NCBI RefSeq assembly: GCF_002777965.1
Contig: NZ_NGVR01000023.1
Coordinates: 1 to 64,000, forward strand
DNA length: 64,000 bases
Source of the DNA: Proteus columbae
GTDB taxonomy: Bacteria; Pseudomonadota; Gammaproteobacteria; Enterobacterales; Enterobacteriaceae
Direction of reading: 5' to 3'
In this document: positions 38,640 to 48,732 of the stretch, piece after piece
Position numbering within the stretch: position 1 is the stretch's first letter
Layout of the letters: each line of letters begins with the position of its first letter
The notes under the pieces: generated by a model
What the model was told of the DNA's origin: nothing
What the model saw: the letters and a program-made list of their open reading frames with translations, nothing else
Databases searched by the model: none
Translations under genes and position numbers: made by a program

Positions 38640-38765
38640 GGAACTTTTCCGTTTAGACGACAGTTTTACCTTACAGTTCCCTTAAGGGAACAGAGGGTGA
38701 GAATAACAGCTAAACCTCGTCTGTCAATGCTCATCAACCACCTAAATAGGTGTGTTTTTATTTTG
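38640..38765 (+). ncRNA. Possible structured RNA or regulatory leader (weak)
   Basis: This gene-free stretch upstream of the DUF1722 gene has a 16-bp palindrome (GTTCCCTTAAGGGAAC, 38676-38691), a stem GTTTAG/CTAAAC (38651-38656 with 38710-38715) and a competing stem AGACGA/TCGTCT (38655-38660 with 38717-38722). They share two bases, so only one can form fully. A terminator-like hairpin CACCT/AGGTG followed by TGTTTTTATTTT lies at 38739-38765. It could be a small RNA or an attenuating leader. I recognise no known family and no clear promoter, so this is a candidate only. Confidence 0.35.
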
Positions 38766-38820
38766 TTGGGTTCAGATTATACAGACTAATACTCATACTT
38801 TTTAGTTAGAGAGAAAAAGA

Positions 38821-39567
38821 ATGAAAAGAAAAGTGAATTATCTCGGGATATCTTCAGAAATTATGAGTAACAGCGATCGCCAATTACAAGAAAAGTTAGC
38901 GTTACTTTGTCATGTGGTGAAAGATGAAAAAATAGGCATTATGCAGATAGATCTCCAAAACAGAGAGCATCCGTTACCGATTTATGGTTATATCGGAAAA
39001 GAAGGGGACACTCTTGCTTCGTCATCAAATTTTATCTTACCTCAATTAAGTCTAGAGCAAATTTTACAGCCTATTTTTCTTGATCATTTTCTTACCCAAT
39101 TTTTTACACTATTCGATTACCAACAACAGGTTAATCAATCATTAAGTAAAGGGGCTTTGATTAAATTCCATAGTCGATATAAATATTTAATTATGGCTTA
39201 TTCGCAAGTGGCTTATCGAGAATTAGGGCGTTATATCGCGAACCTTTCTGACGAAATCCCCCTCGACGAAATGGCATCGAAATATCAACAAAAGCTAATG
39301 AAAGCATTAAGTGTTGCACCAAACCGAGAAGGGCAAACGAATGCATTAATGCATATGGCGGGATATTTTAAGCGAGTGCTGAATTCGCAACAGAGACAAG
39401 AAATGTCACAAACAATTTTGCTATATCGTCAAGGTATTGTGCCTTTTTCTAAGCCTTATGATTTACTTCAATATTGGCTAACTATTTATCCTGATGATTA
39501 TTTGATTAACCAACGCTATTTTTCGCCTTATCCGTCAGCTTTTAATTACTTAAGATCTCAACTTTAG
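38821..39567 (+). CDS. DUF1722 (YbgA-like) family protein
   Basis: Protein of 248 residues whose C-terminal part (about 108-248) is a DUF1722 domain like E. coli YbgA: FHSRYKYLIMAYSQVAYRELGRYIANL, LMHMAGYFKRVLNSQQRQEM, LYRQGIVPF and YLINQRYFSPYPSAF. The domain is often next to or fused with DUF523, a family including the thiouracil desulphidase TudS; no Cys-rich DUF523 is present here. Residues 1-105 match nothing I know and contain no membrane segment. The ribosome-binding site is GAGAG before an ATG. It converges on nadD with only 10 bases between stops. Function unknown. Confidence 0.8.
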   Translation: MKRKVNYLGISSEIMSNSDRQLQEKLALLCHVVKDEKIGIMQIDLQNREHPLPIYGYIGKEGDTLASSSNFILPQLSLEQILQPIFLDHFLTQFFTLFDYQQQVNQSLSKGALIKFHSRYKYLIMAYSQVAYRELGRYIANLSDEIPLDEMASKYQQKLMKALSVAPNREGQTNALMHMAGYFKRVLNSQQRQEMSQTILLYRQGIVPFSKPYDLLQYWLTIYPDDYLINQRYFSPYPSAFNYLRSQL

Positions 39568-39577
39568 AATTAATACC

Positions 39578-40249
39578 TTATTTATAAAGTTGTTGCTGGC
39601 GAATATAGTCTTCAACGGAGTTGGGGAGTAAATCGTGACAATTTAGACCGGCTTTGTGACGAGCGCGAATGTCTGTCGCTGAAATATTATAAAGAGGAGT
39701 ATCAGCCAGAAAAATTTTTCCTGAAGGTAAGCAATGAATATCTTCTTGCTGTTTTGTCTGATGCTGGGTTAGCCAAGTTTGCATTTGTGTGTTTTCAAAA
39801 TGGGTTTGATAACCGGGACGGGCGCAAACTAGCAAATGGCATACGTTCAATAGTTCATTCCATTGATGCCATGTACTAATTGAAAGCAATGAATCTTGGC
39901 CAATAATAAAAGCTAAAGGTTGCTTATCGCCGATTTCTTTTCTGAAGTCTCTTAATGTCTCAATAGTATAAGAAGGTGTTGGTTTCTCAAGCTCTCGAAC
40001 ATCGACTTTAAATGAGGAATATGGTTCAAGAGCAAGACGCACCATCTCAAGACGTTGTTGAGAAGATGCCTCTGGTTGAGGACGATGAGGAGGAATATTG
40101 TTAGGTAACCAAATCACTTCTTTTAAACCAATTAATCCTGACAGTGCTTCAACAGGACGTAAATGCCCATAATGAATAGGATCAAATGTACCACCATATA
40201 AAGCGATGGCTTGGTTAATTAAAGGTGTTGAGCGATTGGTTCTAGACAT
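39578..40249 (-). CDS. nadD: Nicotinate-nucleotide adenylyltransferase NadD
   Basis: Joins ATP and nicotinate mononucleotide to form deamido-NAD, an essential NAD step. The nucleotidyltransferase motifs are ALYGGTFDPIHYGHLRPVEAL (GxFxPxHxGH) near residue 18 and ISATDIRARHKAGLNC (ISSTxxR-type) near the C-terminus, with FIGQDSLLSISTWHQWNELL in between. Length is 223 residues. It overlaps the end of holA by eight bases and is the last gene of leuS-lptE-holA-nadD. Confidence 0.97.
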   Translation of the reverse strand: MSRTNRSTPLINQAIALYGGTFDPIHYGHLRPVEALSGLIGLKEVIWLPNNIPPHRPQPEASSQQRLEMVRLALEPYSSFKVDVRELEKPTPSYTIETLRDFRKEIGDKQPLAFIIGQDSLLSISTWHQWNELLNVCHLLVCARPGYQTHFENTQMQTWLTQHQTKQQEDIHCLPSGKIFLADTPLYNISATDIRARHKAGLNCHDLLPNSVEDYIRQQQLYK

Positions 40250-41276
40250 GACTTACAAATCCTTCTGGTAATGCTTTTCCACAAAGTAATAAGCCCAGAG
40301 CACTGAGCGAGGGCCAAACTGTCTGTCCGTAATCTTGCTTAATAGTAATTTCAATTGTTGTAAGTAATCGTATTGCTGTTAGCAATTGGTGTTCAGATAA
40401 ACGTTGTAGTGCCGCTGTGAATATTGGGCGTCGGTTTTGCCAAATTCGATGCTTATCAAAAATCGTTTTTAACGAAGCTGTTTTAGATTCACGATGTAGC
40501 GTAATCAACTGCATTAACTCACGTTGTAAAGTTCTGAGTAAAATAACAGGTTCAGAGTCTTCTCTTTTGAGTTGTTGCAAGATATGCCATGCACGTTGTG
40601 TTTTCCCTGCAAGTAATGCATCAACCCAGTGATAAGGGGTAAAATGTGACGCATCATTGACCGCAGCTTCTACTCTTGGGAGTGTGAGCTTACCATCAGG
40701 GTACAACAGAGAAAGGCGCTCGATAGCCTGTGCCAGTGCTAGTAAATTCCCTTCATAACAGTAGCAAAGTAATTGATTACCTTGTTCATCCAGCGCTAAT
40801 CCTTTTTGTTTCGCCCGGCGCGCAACCCAATTAGGTAATTTATCAAGCTCAGGTGTTAGGCAAGAAACATAGGTTCCATGTTGGCTTAATGTTTTAAACC
40901 ATTCACTGTTTTCTTGCGCTTTTGTGAGTTTATTGCCACGTAAAATCAGCAATAAATCTTGATGCAATTCTTGAGATAGACGAGTGAGTTTCTCTGACAT
41001 CGCTGCATTAGGGCCATTTTCAGGTAAATGCAGTAAAAGAGATTGTCTTTGAGAAAAAAGGCTTAGCGATTGACAAAGCGAGTAAATTTCATTCCAGTCC
41101 GTATTATTATCAAGAGTGAATTGATAATGCTCGATAAATCCTTGGGATTTAGCAGCGGACTGAATAGCATCTTGAGACTCTTGGAGTAACAGAGGTTCAT
41201 TACCCCAAAGTAGATAACTTTGGCGCAGCCCCTCTTGGAGCTGCGCATTCAGTTGTTCTGGATATAAGCGGATCAT
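40242..41276 (-). CDS. holA: DNA polymerase III delta subunit HolA
   Basis: Delta subunit of the clamp loader, which opens the beta sliding clamp. The 344-residue protein has the N-terminal beta-contacting region (QSLSLFSQRQSLLLHLPENG) with the hydrophobic LF pair, then the AAA+-like fold without Walker motifs and the C-terminal collar domain. It overlaps lptE by four bases (ATGA) and nadD by eight, as in E. coli. Confidence 0.95.
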   Translation of the reverse strand: MIRLYPEQLNAQLQEGLRQSYLLWGNEPLLLQESQDAIQSAAKSQGFIEHYQFTLDNNTDWNEIYSLCQSLSLFSQRQSLLLHLPENGPNAAMSEKLTRLSQELHQDLLLILRGNKLTKAQENSEWFKTLSQHGTYVSCLTPELDKLPNWVARRAKQKGLALDEQGNQLLCYCYEGNLLALAQAIERLSLLYPDGKLTLPRVEAAVNDASHFTPYHWVDALLAGKTQRAWHILQQLKREDSEPVILLRTLQRELMQLITLHRESKTASLKTIFDKHRIWQNRRPIFTAALQRLSEHQLLTAIRLLTTIEITIKQDYGQTVWPSLSALGLLLCGKALPEGFVSHV

Positions 41277-41821
41277 TTGGCTGGTGAGATTATCTGTTTT
41301 GCCTGCTCAGCCTGTGCGGCTTTTTGGCGTTCAGCGTTGTGAACAACCAATAATTTACGCACTAATATTGCTGTCGCTTGTTCACGCATCTCTTGCTTGA
41401 TAATGTCATTTTCAGCATCTTTCGCTAATGCTTCTAATGGGTTATCGAAGAACGGACGTGAAACCTGTGATGAAATTGGGTAAATCGTACCATCAGGCAT
41501 AATCACTTGCGCATCAAGCAAAAATGTTAACTGACGTTCTGCTGATTTACCGTCTTGATACACAGAAACGGTCTCTTTACTTTCTGATGAACCGACAATT
41601 TTAAGAATAGGGATATTGGCTGTTGGATTCTCAACAAGCTGAACACCACTAAGTCTAAGTTGTTGACGCATTACACGAGATAATGGGCCATAAGGGTCAC
41701 CAGAGCTAAGATAAAGCGTTTTTAATTCTGCTGGAACCTGAGTTTTACCTTGAAGGTGAAAACCACAGCCAGCGGTGATTAACACCGCTAAACCGAAAAA
41801 TAGCGAAAATAGATATCGCAC
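41273..41821 (-). CDS. lptE: LPS assembly lipoprotein LptE
   Basis: Outer-membrane lipoprotein that plugs the LptD barrel in the lipopolysaccharide translocon. The signal peptide ends in lipobox ITAGC (Cys19), followed by GFHLQGKTQVPAELKTLYLSS, typical of LptE. The C-terminal tail (residues 160-182) is Ala/Gln/Lys-rich and probably disordered. Length is 182 residues. It lies 12 bases after leuS and is coupled to holA. Confidence 0.95.
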   Translation of the reverse strand: MRYLFSLFFGLAVLITAGCGFHLQGKTQVPAELKTLYLSSGDPYGPLSRVMRQQLRLSGVQLVENPTANIPILKIVGSSESKETVSVYQDGKSAERQLTFLLDAQVIMPDGTIYPISSQVSRPFFDNPLEALAKDAENDIIKQEMREQATAILVRKLLVVHNAERQKAAQAEQAKQIISPAK

Positions 41822-41833
41822 TAGGCCTCCTTA

Positions 41834-44416
41834 TCAGCCAACAACGATGTTCAGTAATTTTCCTGGAACATAGATGACTTTACGAATAGTCACATCTTCC
41901 AAGTATTTAGCAACACTGTACTCTTTTGTCGCCATTTCCTGAACATATTCTTTTTCTGAATTAGCCGGAACAGTGACTCGACCACGCACTTTACCATTCA
42001 CTTGAACGATGATCAGCTTGGTGTCATCGACCATTGCTTCTTCATCAGCGACAGGCCATGGTGCAACATCAACATCCTCTTTTCCACCTAATGCTTGCCA
42101 CATAACAAAACATGCATGAGGGATGATTGGAGAAAGCATACGAACAATGGCTTCTAATGCTTCTTGCATTAATGCACGATCTTGTTCTGTTTCTTGTGTT
42201 GCACGAGTTAATTTATTCATTAACTCCATAATGGCAGCAATCGCGGTGTTAAAGGCTAAACGACGACCTACGTCATCAGATACTTTCGCAATCGTTTTAT
42301 GTAAGTCACGACGTAAATCTTTTTGTTCTTCTGTCAATGCAGAAAGATCAAGAGGCTGTGTCGCTCCTTTTTGAGTGTGCTCGTGAACTAAACGCCATAA
42401 ACGACGTAAGAAACGGTTTGCACCTTCAACGCTAGACTCCTGCCATTCCAGTGTTAATTCAGGTGGAGCAGCAAACATCATAAATAAACGAACGGTATCT
42501 GCACCATAACGTTCAACCATTGTCTGTGGGTCGATACCGTTATTTTTAGATTTAGACATTTTGCTCATGCCAGCATAAGTCAATTCATGACCTTCGCTGT
42601 CAGTCGCTTTTATAATGCGGTTTTTCTCATCACGTTCAACAATAGCTTCAGCAGGAGATACCCAATGGCGAGCACCATCTTCACCTGTGTGATAGAACGC
42701 ATCCGCTAATACCATGCCTTGACACAGTAAGCGTTTTGCAGGTTCATCAGAGTTCACTAAACCAGCATCACGCATCAGTTTATGGAAGAAGCGGAAATAC
42801 ATTAAGTGCATGATGGCGTGTTCAATTCCACCAATATACCAGTCAACAGGTAACCAATAGTTAGCAGCTTTCGGATCTAACATGCCTTTATCGTAATCAG
42901 GGCAGGTATAACGAGCGTAATACCAAGAAGATTCCATAAAGGTGTCAAAAGTATCCGTTTCACGCAGTGCTGGTTGACCATTGATTGTGGTTTTTGCCCA
43001 CTCAGGATCTGCTTTGATTGGGCTGGTGATCCCGTCCATTTTTACATCTTCTGGCAGGATAACTGGCAGTTGATCTTCAGGTACAGGAACAACAGTACCA
43101 TCTTCTAAAGTCGCCATTGGTATTGGCGCACCCCAGTAACGTTGACGAGAAACACCCCAGTCACGTAAACGGTAGTTAACTTTACGCTCACCAACACCCA
43201 TTTGTGCCAGTTTATCTGCAATTGCATTAAAGCCAGTTTGGTTGTCTAACCCTGAGAATTCACCAGAGTTAATCAGGTTATTTTTCTCGGTTAATGCGCC
43301 TTCAGATAAGTCAGGTTGATTACCTTCAGCATCTGCAATAACCGCTTTAATTGGTAAGTTGTATTTAGTTGCAAATTCCCAGTCACGCTCATCATGACCA
43401 GGAACTGCCATAACTGCACCTGTGCCGTATTCCATTAATACGAAGTTAGCAACCCAAATAGCGACTTTCTCTTTCGTTAATGGATGAATTGCATAAAGGC
43501 CTGTTGCAATTCCTTTTTTCTCCATTGTTGCCATATCAGCTTCTGCCATTTTCATGTTACGGCATTCATCAATGAAGTGTTGAATTTCAGGATTGTTTTG
43601 AGCAGCTTTCTGCGCTAATGGGTGACCTGCTGCAACAGCAACGTAAGTGACACCCATAAATGTATCAGGGCGTGTTGTATAAACGGTCATTGTGTCGTTG
43701 CTGTCTGCAACATCAAACGTAATCTCGACACCTTCAGAACGGCCAATCCAGTTACGTTGCATGGTCTTAACTTGTTCAGGCCACTCATCTAACGTATCTA
43801 AATCGTTTAACAGCTCTTCTGCATATTCGGTAATTTTGATAAACCACTGTGGAATTTCTTTACGCTCAACAGGGGTATCACAACGCCAGCAGCAACCATC
43901 GATAACTTGTTCGTTGGCTAAAACTGTTAAGTCGTGCGGGCACCAGTTAACAGCAGAGGTTTTTTTATAAACTAAGCCTTTTTCATATAACTTAGTAAAG
44001 AACCACTGTTCCCAGCGATAATATTCTGGTGTACAGGTAGTGACTTCACGATCCCAATCGTAACCAAAACCCAGTTTTTTCAACTGGTTTTTCATGTAAT
44101 TGATGTTTTCGTAAGTCCACGGTGCTGGCGCCGTGTTATTTTTTACTGCGGCACCTTCTGCTGGTAAGCCAAATGCATCCCAACCGATAGGTTGTAAGAC
44201 ATTTTTACCTTGCATACGTTGATAACGGGAAATCACGTCACCAATGGTGTAGTTGCGGACGTGTCCCATGTGTAGTCGGCCAGAAGGATAAGGTAGCATT
44301 GACAGGCAGTAATATTTTTCTTTGTTATTATCTTCTGTCACTTTAAATGTATTGTTCTTTTCCCAGTGTTCCTGGATAGTTTGCTCTATATCTTCGGGAC
44401 GATATTGTTCTTGCAT
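41834..44416 (-). CDS. leuS: Leucyl-tRNA synthetase LeuS
   Basis: Class I synthetase charging tRNA-Leu. The 860-residue enzyme shows the HIGH motif as HMGH ([15 protein letters not shown]), a zinc-type CCWRC segment, the CP1 editing domain with [15 protein letters not shown] and the conserved Asp of [15 protein letters not shown], and KMSKS in [15 protein letters not shown]. The C-terminal anticodon region ends NIVVG. It heads the leuS-lptE-holA-nadD operon; its promoter lies in the 326-base gap to gltL. Confidence 0.98.
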   Translation of the reverse strand: MQEQYRPEDIEQTIQEHWEKNNTFKVTEDNNKEKYYCLSMLPYPSGRLHMGHVRNYTIGDVISRYQRMQGKNVLQPIGWDAFGLPAEGAAVKNNTAPAPWTYENINYMKNQLKKLGFGYDWDREVTTCTPEYYRWEQWFFTKLYEKGLVYKKTSAVNWCPHDLTVLANEQVIDGCCWRCDTPVERKEIPQWFIKITEYAEELLNDLDTLDEWPEQVKTMQRNWIGRSEGVEITFDVADSNDTMTVYTTRPDTFMGVTYVAVAAGHPLAQKAAQNNPEIQHFIDECRNMKMAEADMATMEKKGIATGLYAIHPLTKEKVAIWVANFVLMEYGTGAVMAVPGHDERDWEFATKYNLPIKAVIADAEGNQPDLSEGALTEKNNLINSGEFSGLDNQTGFNAIADKLAQMGVGERKVNYRLRDWGVSRQRYWGAPIPMATLEDGTVVPVPEDQLPVILPEDVKMDGITSPIKADPEWAKTTINGQPALRETDTFDTFMESSWYYARYTCPDYDKGMLDPKAANYWLPVDWYIGGIEHAIMHLMYFRFFHKLMRDAGLVNSDEPAKRLLCQGMVLADAFYHTGEDGARHWVSPAEAIVERDEKNRIIKATDSEGHELTYAGMSKMSKSKNNGIDPQTMVERYGADTVRLFMMFAAPPELTLEWQESSVEGANRFLRRLWRLVHEHTQKGATQPLDLSALTEEQKDLRRDLHKTIAKVSDDVGRRLAFNTAIAAIMELMNKLTRATQETEQDRALMQEALEAIVRMLSPIIPHACFVMWQALGGKEDVDVAPWPVADEEAMVDDTKLIIVQVNGKVRGRVTVPANSEKEYVQEMATKEYSVAKYLEDVTIRKVIYVPGKLLNIVVG

Positions 44417-44742
44417 GGCACCGATAATCCTATGGTGAATTAATGGCTACCGGAGGGTAACCGCTATTATGAAATTAAGACTTGCATAGCATAGCTGATT
44501 TTGTCTAATAGCCACAACTATTGATCTCAATGAAAGTCACTGTTTGCATAACTTTTTCAATACAATTGCGAGATATCTTGGAAAGAGTTAAAGAAAAAAG
44601 ATAATAAATGCGTATTTTTTGAAAAAATAATAGTGATATTGCGAAAAAGAAAGATTTTTTGATATTTAGTTGCGAGGTTAATCGAAATTATTATTTTGGG
44701 CTGACGTGCTATAAAAGCACGCCAGCGGAGGGGATGTAGGAA
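44417..44742. other. Intergenic region leuS-gltL with 3' hairpin
   Basis: This 326-base gap should hold the leuS promoter. At 44701-44725 a 9-bp stem with one G-U pair (CTGACGTGC / GCACGCCAG) follows the gltL stop by 18 bases. It has no proper T-run, so it is a weak or processed 3' end for gltIJKL. I see no gene here. Confidence 0.6.
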
Positions 44743-45468
44743 TTAGTGCAGAATTTTAGCGAGGAAATCTTTTGCCCGCGCTGATTTTGGATTATCAAAA
44801 AAGTCATTTTTAGGTCTATCTTCTACAATTCGACCTTCATCCATAAAAATAATACGATCAGCAACTTTTTTAGCAAAGCCCATTTCATGGGTTACTACCA
44901 TCATCGTCATACCTTCATTTGCAAGCTCTACCATTACATCAAGTACTTCATTAATCATTTCAGGATCAAGGGCTGATGTAGGTTCATCAAATAACATTGC
45001 AATCGGATCCATACATAATGCGCGAGCGATGGCGACACGTTGTTGTTGACCACCTGAAAGCTGAGCTGGATATTTGTTAGCATGGCTTGCTAATCCCACT
45101 CGTTCTAATAGCTTTAACCCTTTCTCTTTTGCAGCACCTTTCTCTCTATTCAGCACTTTAACTTGTGCCAGTGTAAGATTTTCAATAATAGAGAGGTGAG
45201 GGAAGAGTTCAAAATGTTGGAATACCATACCTACTTTTGCTCGTAATTTAGCAAGATCAGTATGCTTGTCATTTACTTTGATTTCATTAACAAGGATCTC
45301 GCCTTGTTGTATAGGCTCTAAGCCATTTACTGTTTTGATCAGTGTTGATTTACCTGATCCAGAAGGCCCACAGACAACAACAACTTCCCCCTTTTTAACT
45401 TCAGTGGAACATTCAGTCAGTACTTGAAACTGACCATACCATTTGGATACGTCTTTTAGGGAAATCAT
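44743..45468 (-). CDS. gltL: Glutamate/aspartate ABC transporter ATPase GltL
   Basis: ATPase of the periplasmic glutamate/aspartate importer. Walker A is GPSGSGKST, the signature [15 protein letters not shown], Walker [15 protein letters not shown] and the switch region VVTHEMGFA, all of the polar amino acid (PAAT) type. Length is 241 residues. Last gene of gltIJKL, it begins immediately at the gltK stop. Confidence 0.97.
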   Translation of the reverse strand: MISLKDVSKWYGQFQVLTECSTEVKKGEVVVVCGPSGSGKSTLIKTVNGLEPIQQGEILVNEIKVNDKHTDLAKLRAKVGMVFQHFELFPHLSIIENLTLAQVKVLNREKGAAKEKGLKLLERVGLASHANKYPAQLSGGQQQRVAIARALCMDPIAMLFDEPTSALDPEMINEVLDVMVELANEGMTMMVVTHEMGFAKKVADRIIFMDEGRIVEDRPKNDFFDNPKSARAKDFLAKILH

Positions 45469-46143
45469 CTAGGTAGTCCTTTTTTTAAGAAAGTTTACTA
45501 ACATCGAAGCAGCGAAGCTAATGACAAAATAAACAAAGCCAGCAAAGAGGATCATTTCAACTTGTGTACCATCTCGTTCTCCAATATTTGCCGCTGTTCT
45601 GAAAAAGTCAGTAAGACTTAAAACATAAACTAAGGATGTATCTTGGAATAATACAATTCCTTGGGTCAGTAAAAGCGGGATCATGGCTCGAAAGGCTTGA
45701 GGTAGGATCACTAAACGCATTGTTTGTGATTTGGTCATACCTAACGCGAGTGAGGCTGAAAATTGTCCTTTGCTAACACTTTGAATACCTGCTCTTATAA
45801 TTTCAGAGTAATAGGCCGCTTCAAATAAAGAGAACGCTATCATTGCTGAAATTAAACGGATATCACTTTTCGGTGAAAGTCCTAGAACATTTTGTAATAT
45901 GTTAGGCACAATTAAATAAAACCACAGTAATACCATGACTAATGGAATAGAACGGAAGGTATTAACGTAAGCGGCTGCAAACCAGCTAATAGGCTTAAAG
46001 GTAGATAGGCGCATAACGGCAAGCACCGTTCCCCATAAAATACCGACCACAATAGCAGTGATAGTGATTTTTAGTGTAATCGCCATTCCATCGACTAAAA
46101 ATGGTAGGCTTGGAACAACAGAACTCCAGTCAAATTCGTACAT
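45469..46143 (-). CDS. gltK: Glutamate/aspartate ABC transporter permease GltK
   Basis: One of two permeases of the glutamate/aspartate importer; 224 residues. It starts [19 protein letters not shown] and has about five membrane helices. The coupling loop is [35 protein letters not shown], with the EAA-type Gly. It shares one base with the end of gltJ and abuts gltL, so the three are translated as a unit. Confidence 0.97.
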   Translation of the reverse strand: MYEFDWSSVVPSLPFLVDGMAITLKITITAIVVGILWGTVLAVMRLSTFKPISWFAAAYVNTFRSIPLVMVLLWFYLIVPNILQNVLGLSPKSDIRLISAMIAFSLFEAAYYSEIIRAGIQSVSKGQFSASLALGMTKSQTMRLVILPQAFRAMIPLLLTQGIVLFQDTSLVYVLSLTDFFRTAANIGERDGTQVEMILFAGFVYFVISFAASMLVNFLKKRTT

Positions 46144-46883
46144 TATTGACCTCCTGTTGTGCCGGGTAAGCGAACGCGTTTTTCAAGCCAATGCATTATT
46201 AGCATAATGATGACATTGATAAATACATAGGCAAGTGTGATTGCTGTGAATGACTCATATGCTTTTGCTGAATAGTCGAGGAGTTTATTCGCTTGTGCTG
46301 CCATATCAATAAGTCCGATAGTAGAGGCAATCGCTGAGTTTTTCACGAGATTGAGCATTTCGGATGTCATTGGTGGAATAATGACTCGGTATGCATTAGG
46401 TAATAAAACATAACGATAAGTTTGGGGTAAAGTTAAGCCCAATGCTAAGCCTGCGGCTTTTTGACCACGGGGTAATGAGTTTATTGCTGCTCTAACTTGT
46501 TCACACATACGCGCTGCGGTAAATAAACCTAAGCAGAGTGCTGATGAGATAAAAAATTGCACATTTGGCGCTAAGTCCATTTTAAACCAGTCGCCAATAG
46601 ATTGAGGCAATAGTTCAGGAATGACGAGATACCACGTAAAGAATTGAACAATAAGAGGTACGTTACGGAATAATTCAACATAAACAGTGCCTAAGCTTGA
46701 AAGCCAGCGATTAGGTACTGTGCGTAAAATTCCGAATAAAGAACCAACAAGAAAGGCAATAACCCAAGCGCATAGAGATAAGGCAATGGTGACTTGAAAG
46801 CCAGAAATCAGCCATCCTAAGTATGTGGTGTTTCCGAAAGGGGCTTCTTGGAAGAATATCCCCCAATCCCAATCAATCGACAT
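46143..46883 (-). CDS. gltJ: Glutamate/aspartate ABC transporter permease GltJ
   Basis: Second permease of the importer. The open frame extends 18 codons upstream to 46937, but GGAGG lies eight bases before the ATG at 46883, which gives the family start [23 protein letters not shown] and 246 residues as in E. coli. The coupling loop reads [35 protein letters not shown]. The gene follows gltI by 116 bases, a gap typical after a highly expressed binding protein, and overlaps gltK by one base. Confidence 0.96.
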   Translation of the reverse strand: MSIDWDWGIFFQEAPFGNTTYLGWLISGFQVTIALSLCAWVIAFLVGSLFGILRTVPNRWLSSLGTVYVELFRNVPLIVQFFTWYLVIPELLPQSIGDWFKMDLAPNVQFFISSALCLGLFTAARMCEQVRAAINSLPRGQKAAGLALGLTLPQTYRYVLLPNAYRVIIPPMTSEMLNLVKNSAIASTIGLIDMAAQANKLLDYSAKAYESFTAITLAYVFINVIIMLIMHWLEKRVRLPGTTGGQ

Positions 46884-46999
46884 GATTTCACCTCCGGTGA
46901 AAAAAGAGGGGCAGGGAACGGCTGCCCCAAACTTCACTGATCTGTCTGTCCAACAGATACTTTATAATTATTTATTTTGCATCAATTACTTATGTTTTT

Positions 47000-47893
47000 T
47001 TAATTCAATGCCTTATCATTTGGTGATGCAAATAATGCTTTCATTTCATCAGAGATGGTGAATTCTAAGTTAAGATTTTTAGGTGGGATCGGTGCATTAA
47101 ACCAACGACTGAAAGATTTTTCTGCTTCACCCGATTTTTGTGCTTTAGCAATAGTTTCATCAATTAACGTTTTGAATTGAGCGTCATCTTTACGCAACAT
47201 ACAACCATAAGCTTCTTCAGATTGTGGCGTTCCTACAATTTCCCACTCGCCTGGTTTTTTCGCTTTAGCTCGCTCACCAGCCAGTAATGCGTCATCCATC
47301 ATAAAGGCAACAGCACGGCCTGATTCAAGTGTACGGAATGAGTCTCCATGATCTTTTGCGCTGATAATGCGCATATTCATCTTTTTCTCATCATTTAATT
47401 TGTTGAGTAACATTTCAGACGTTGTGCCTGATGTTACGACAACGTTTTTACCTGACAAGTCAGCAAAATCTTTAATTCCACTGTCTTTTTTCGCCAGTAA
47501 ACGTGTACCTACGATGAAAATAGTATTAGAGAAGCTAGCTTGTTGCTGGCGAGCTTCGTTGTTGGTTGTTGAGCCACACTCAAAATCAAATGTGCCATTT
47601 TGTAATAATGGAATGCGATTCTGAGAAGTAATAGGGATGAGGCGAACTTGTAAGTTTGGTTTGCCTATTTTGTCTTTTACAGCTTGCACAATTAGGTTGG
47701 AATAGTCTTGAGAATAGCCAACCACTTTTTGTTGGTTATCATAGTAAGAGAAAGGAACAGAGGACTCTCTGTGTCCAACAATAATAATATCGTTGTCATT
47801 GATTTTCTTTAAGGTTCCAGTGAGTTCTTCTGCCTGCACAGCTCCTGCAGCCCCTAAAATCATTAATGATAATGCTAGTTTACGCATGCGCAT
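47000..47893 (-). CDS. gltI: Glutamate/aspartate periplasmic binding protein GltI
   Basis: Periplasmic receptor of the glutamate/aspartate importer. The 297-residue precursor has a signal peptide ending near GAVQA-EE. The binding-protein core is nearly identical to E. coli GltI: IIVGHRESSVPFSYYDNQQKVVGYS, GTFDFECGSTTN, ISAKDHGDSFRTLESGRAVAFMMDD and a C-terminus ending NDKALN. Cys in ECGSTTN and in EAYGCMLRK form the family disulphide. First gene of gltIJKL. A second Met at residue 3 is an alternative start. Confidence 0.97.
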   Translation of the reverse strand: MRMRKLALSLMILGAAGAVQAEELTGTLKKINDNDIIIVGHRESSVPFSYYDNQQKVVGYSQDYSNLIVQAVKDKIGKPNLQVRLIPITSQNRIPLLQNGTFDFECGSTTNNEARQQQASFSNTIFIVGTRLLAKKDSGIKDFADLSGKNVVVTSGTTSEMLLNKLNDEKKMNMRIISAKDHGDSFRTLESGRAVAFMMDDALLAGERAKAKKPGEWEIVGTPQSEEAYGCMLRKDDAQFKTLIDETIAKAQKSGEAEKSFSRWFNAPIPPKNLNLEFTISDEMKALFASPNDKALN

Positions 47894-48258
47894 AATAACT
47901 CCTGTCGTGGTGATAAGTGATATTGATGTTTTGCTTTGTGTTGCTTTTTTGTTTTAATTTGTTTTGATAATGTTAATAGATAGAACAAATAACATACTGT
48001 TGGGAAGTGCAATTTGTGAAATACGAGAGGTATCTCTCAATAAAAGAATGAAATCAAATATAGTTGATTATTTTTTTGGAAGTTGTTTTCAATATTTAAA
48101 ATTATTGTAGTAGAAACCCTATAGAAATAAAGGTTAAAGATGAAAATTTGAGATAATGCGAAAAATAAACTAAGTAGGGATTTGTAAAGTTTGTCTTAAG
48201 GAGTTGTTTGTCTGTGGATTACCGTTAAGATAGCGGGTCATATTGATGAGGAACATCT
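47894..48258. other. Divergent promoter region gltI / scsA (no gene seen)
   Basis: A 365-base AT-rich region separates gltI (minus) and scsA (plus) and must contain both promoters. GAGGA precedes the scsA ATG by seven bases. Salmonella scs genes are under envelope-stress/copper control, but I find only one half-site resembling a CpxR box (GTAAA near 48184), which is not enough to call. Confidence 0.5.
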
Positions 48259-48648
48259 ATGAGTAATTGGCGGTCAGGTCGCTGGCTAGTGGTGATAACA
48301 GTTTTGCTGATCTTGTGTTGCATTGTTCAGCGTTCATTAGGTGCCCACATCATTAGTGAGCGCTTAGCAACGGCTGTTGCTCAAACACAATACCCACTAT
48401 CAACGCCGATTGTTGATGAGAATAGCGCAACAGAGCACACTTATTCACTGTCTACCTGTGAATTAAGCGCTAAATCATTATTATCTGTTCCTCCATTAAC
48501 AATAGAGCCATTTTTCCATTCATGGGCTGTATTGCTATTGTTAAGTATGGCTGCCATCTATGTGTCGCGTCAGCGTAATCAGAAAAAACACCATCATCCA
48601 CCTCCACCAATCAGACTTCACCTTCATTATTGTATTTTGAGGGATTAG
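48259..48648 (+). CDS. scsA: ScsA-like membrane protein, first gene of the scs operon
   Basis: Small protein of 129 residues with an N-terminal membrane helix (residues about 9-27, VVITVLLILCCIVQ), a periplasmic loop with one Cys (LSTCELSAKS), a second helix at 88-103 (WAVLLLLSMAAIYVS) and a His/Pro-rich tail with four His in KKHHHPPPPIRLHLHYC. The tail could bind copper or another soft metal. The call rests mainly on its place 84 bases before scsB and on the copper context; I cannot confirm similarity to Salmonella ScsA. Its ribosome-binding site is good. Confidence 0.65.
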   Translation: MSNWRSGRWLVVITVLLILCCIVQRSLGAHIISERLATAVAQTQYPLSTPIVDENSATEHTYSLSTCELSAKSLLSVPPLTIEPFFHSWAVLLLLSMAAIYVSRQRNQKKHHHPPPPIRLHLHYCILRD

Positions 48649-48732
48649 AAATTTCCTTTTAGCTAAAAGATTGCGCGTCTATTTTGGACGTGGCTCTATG
48701 TGTAGCGTTGTAGGAATTTTTAGGGAGTTGTT

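Noticed and set aside
46884-46937. Longer N-terminus for gltJ starting at 46937
   Set aside because: A strong GGAGG site and the family start support 46883; the extra 18 codons have no homology.
48181-48204. CpxR box upstream of scsA
   Set aside because: Only one GTAAA half-site is present; the second half-site at proper spacing is missing.
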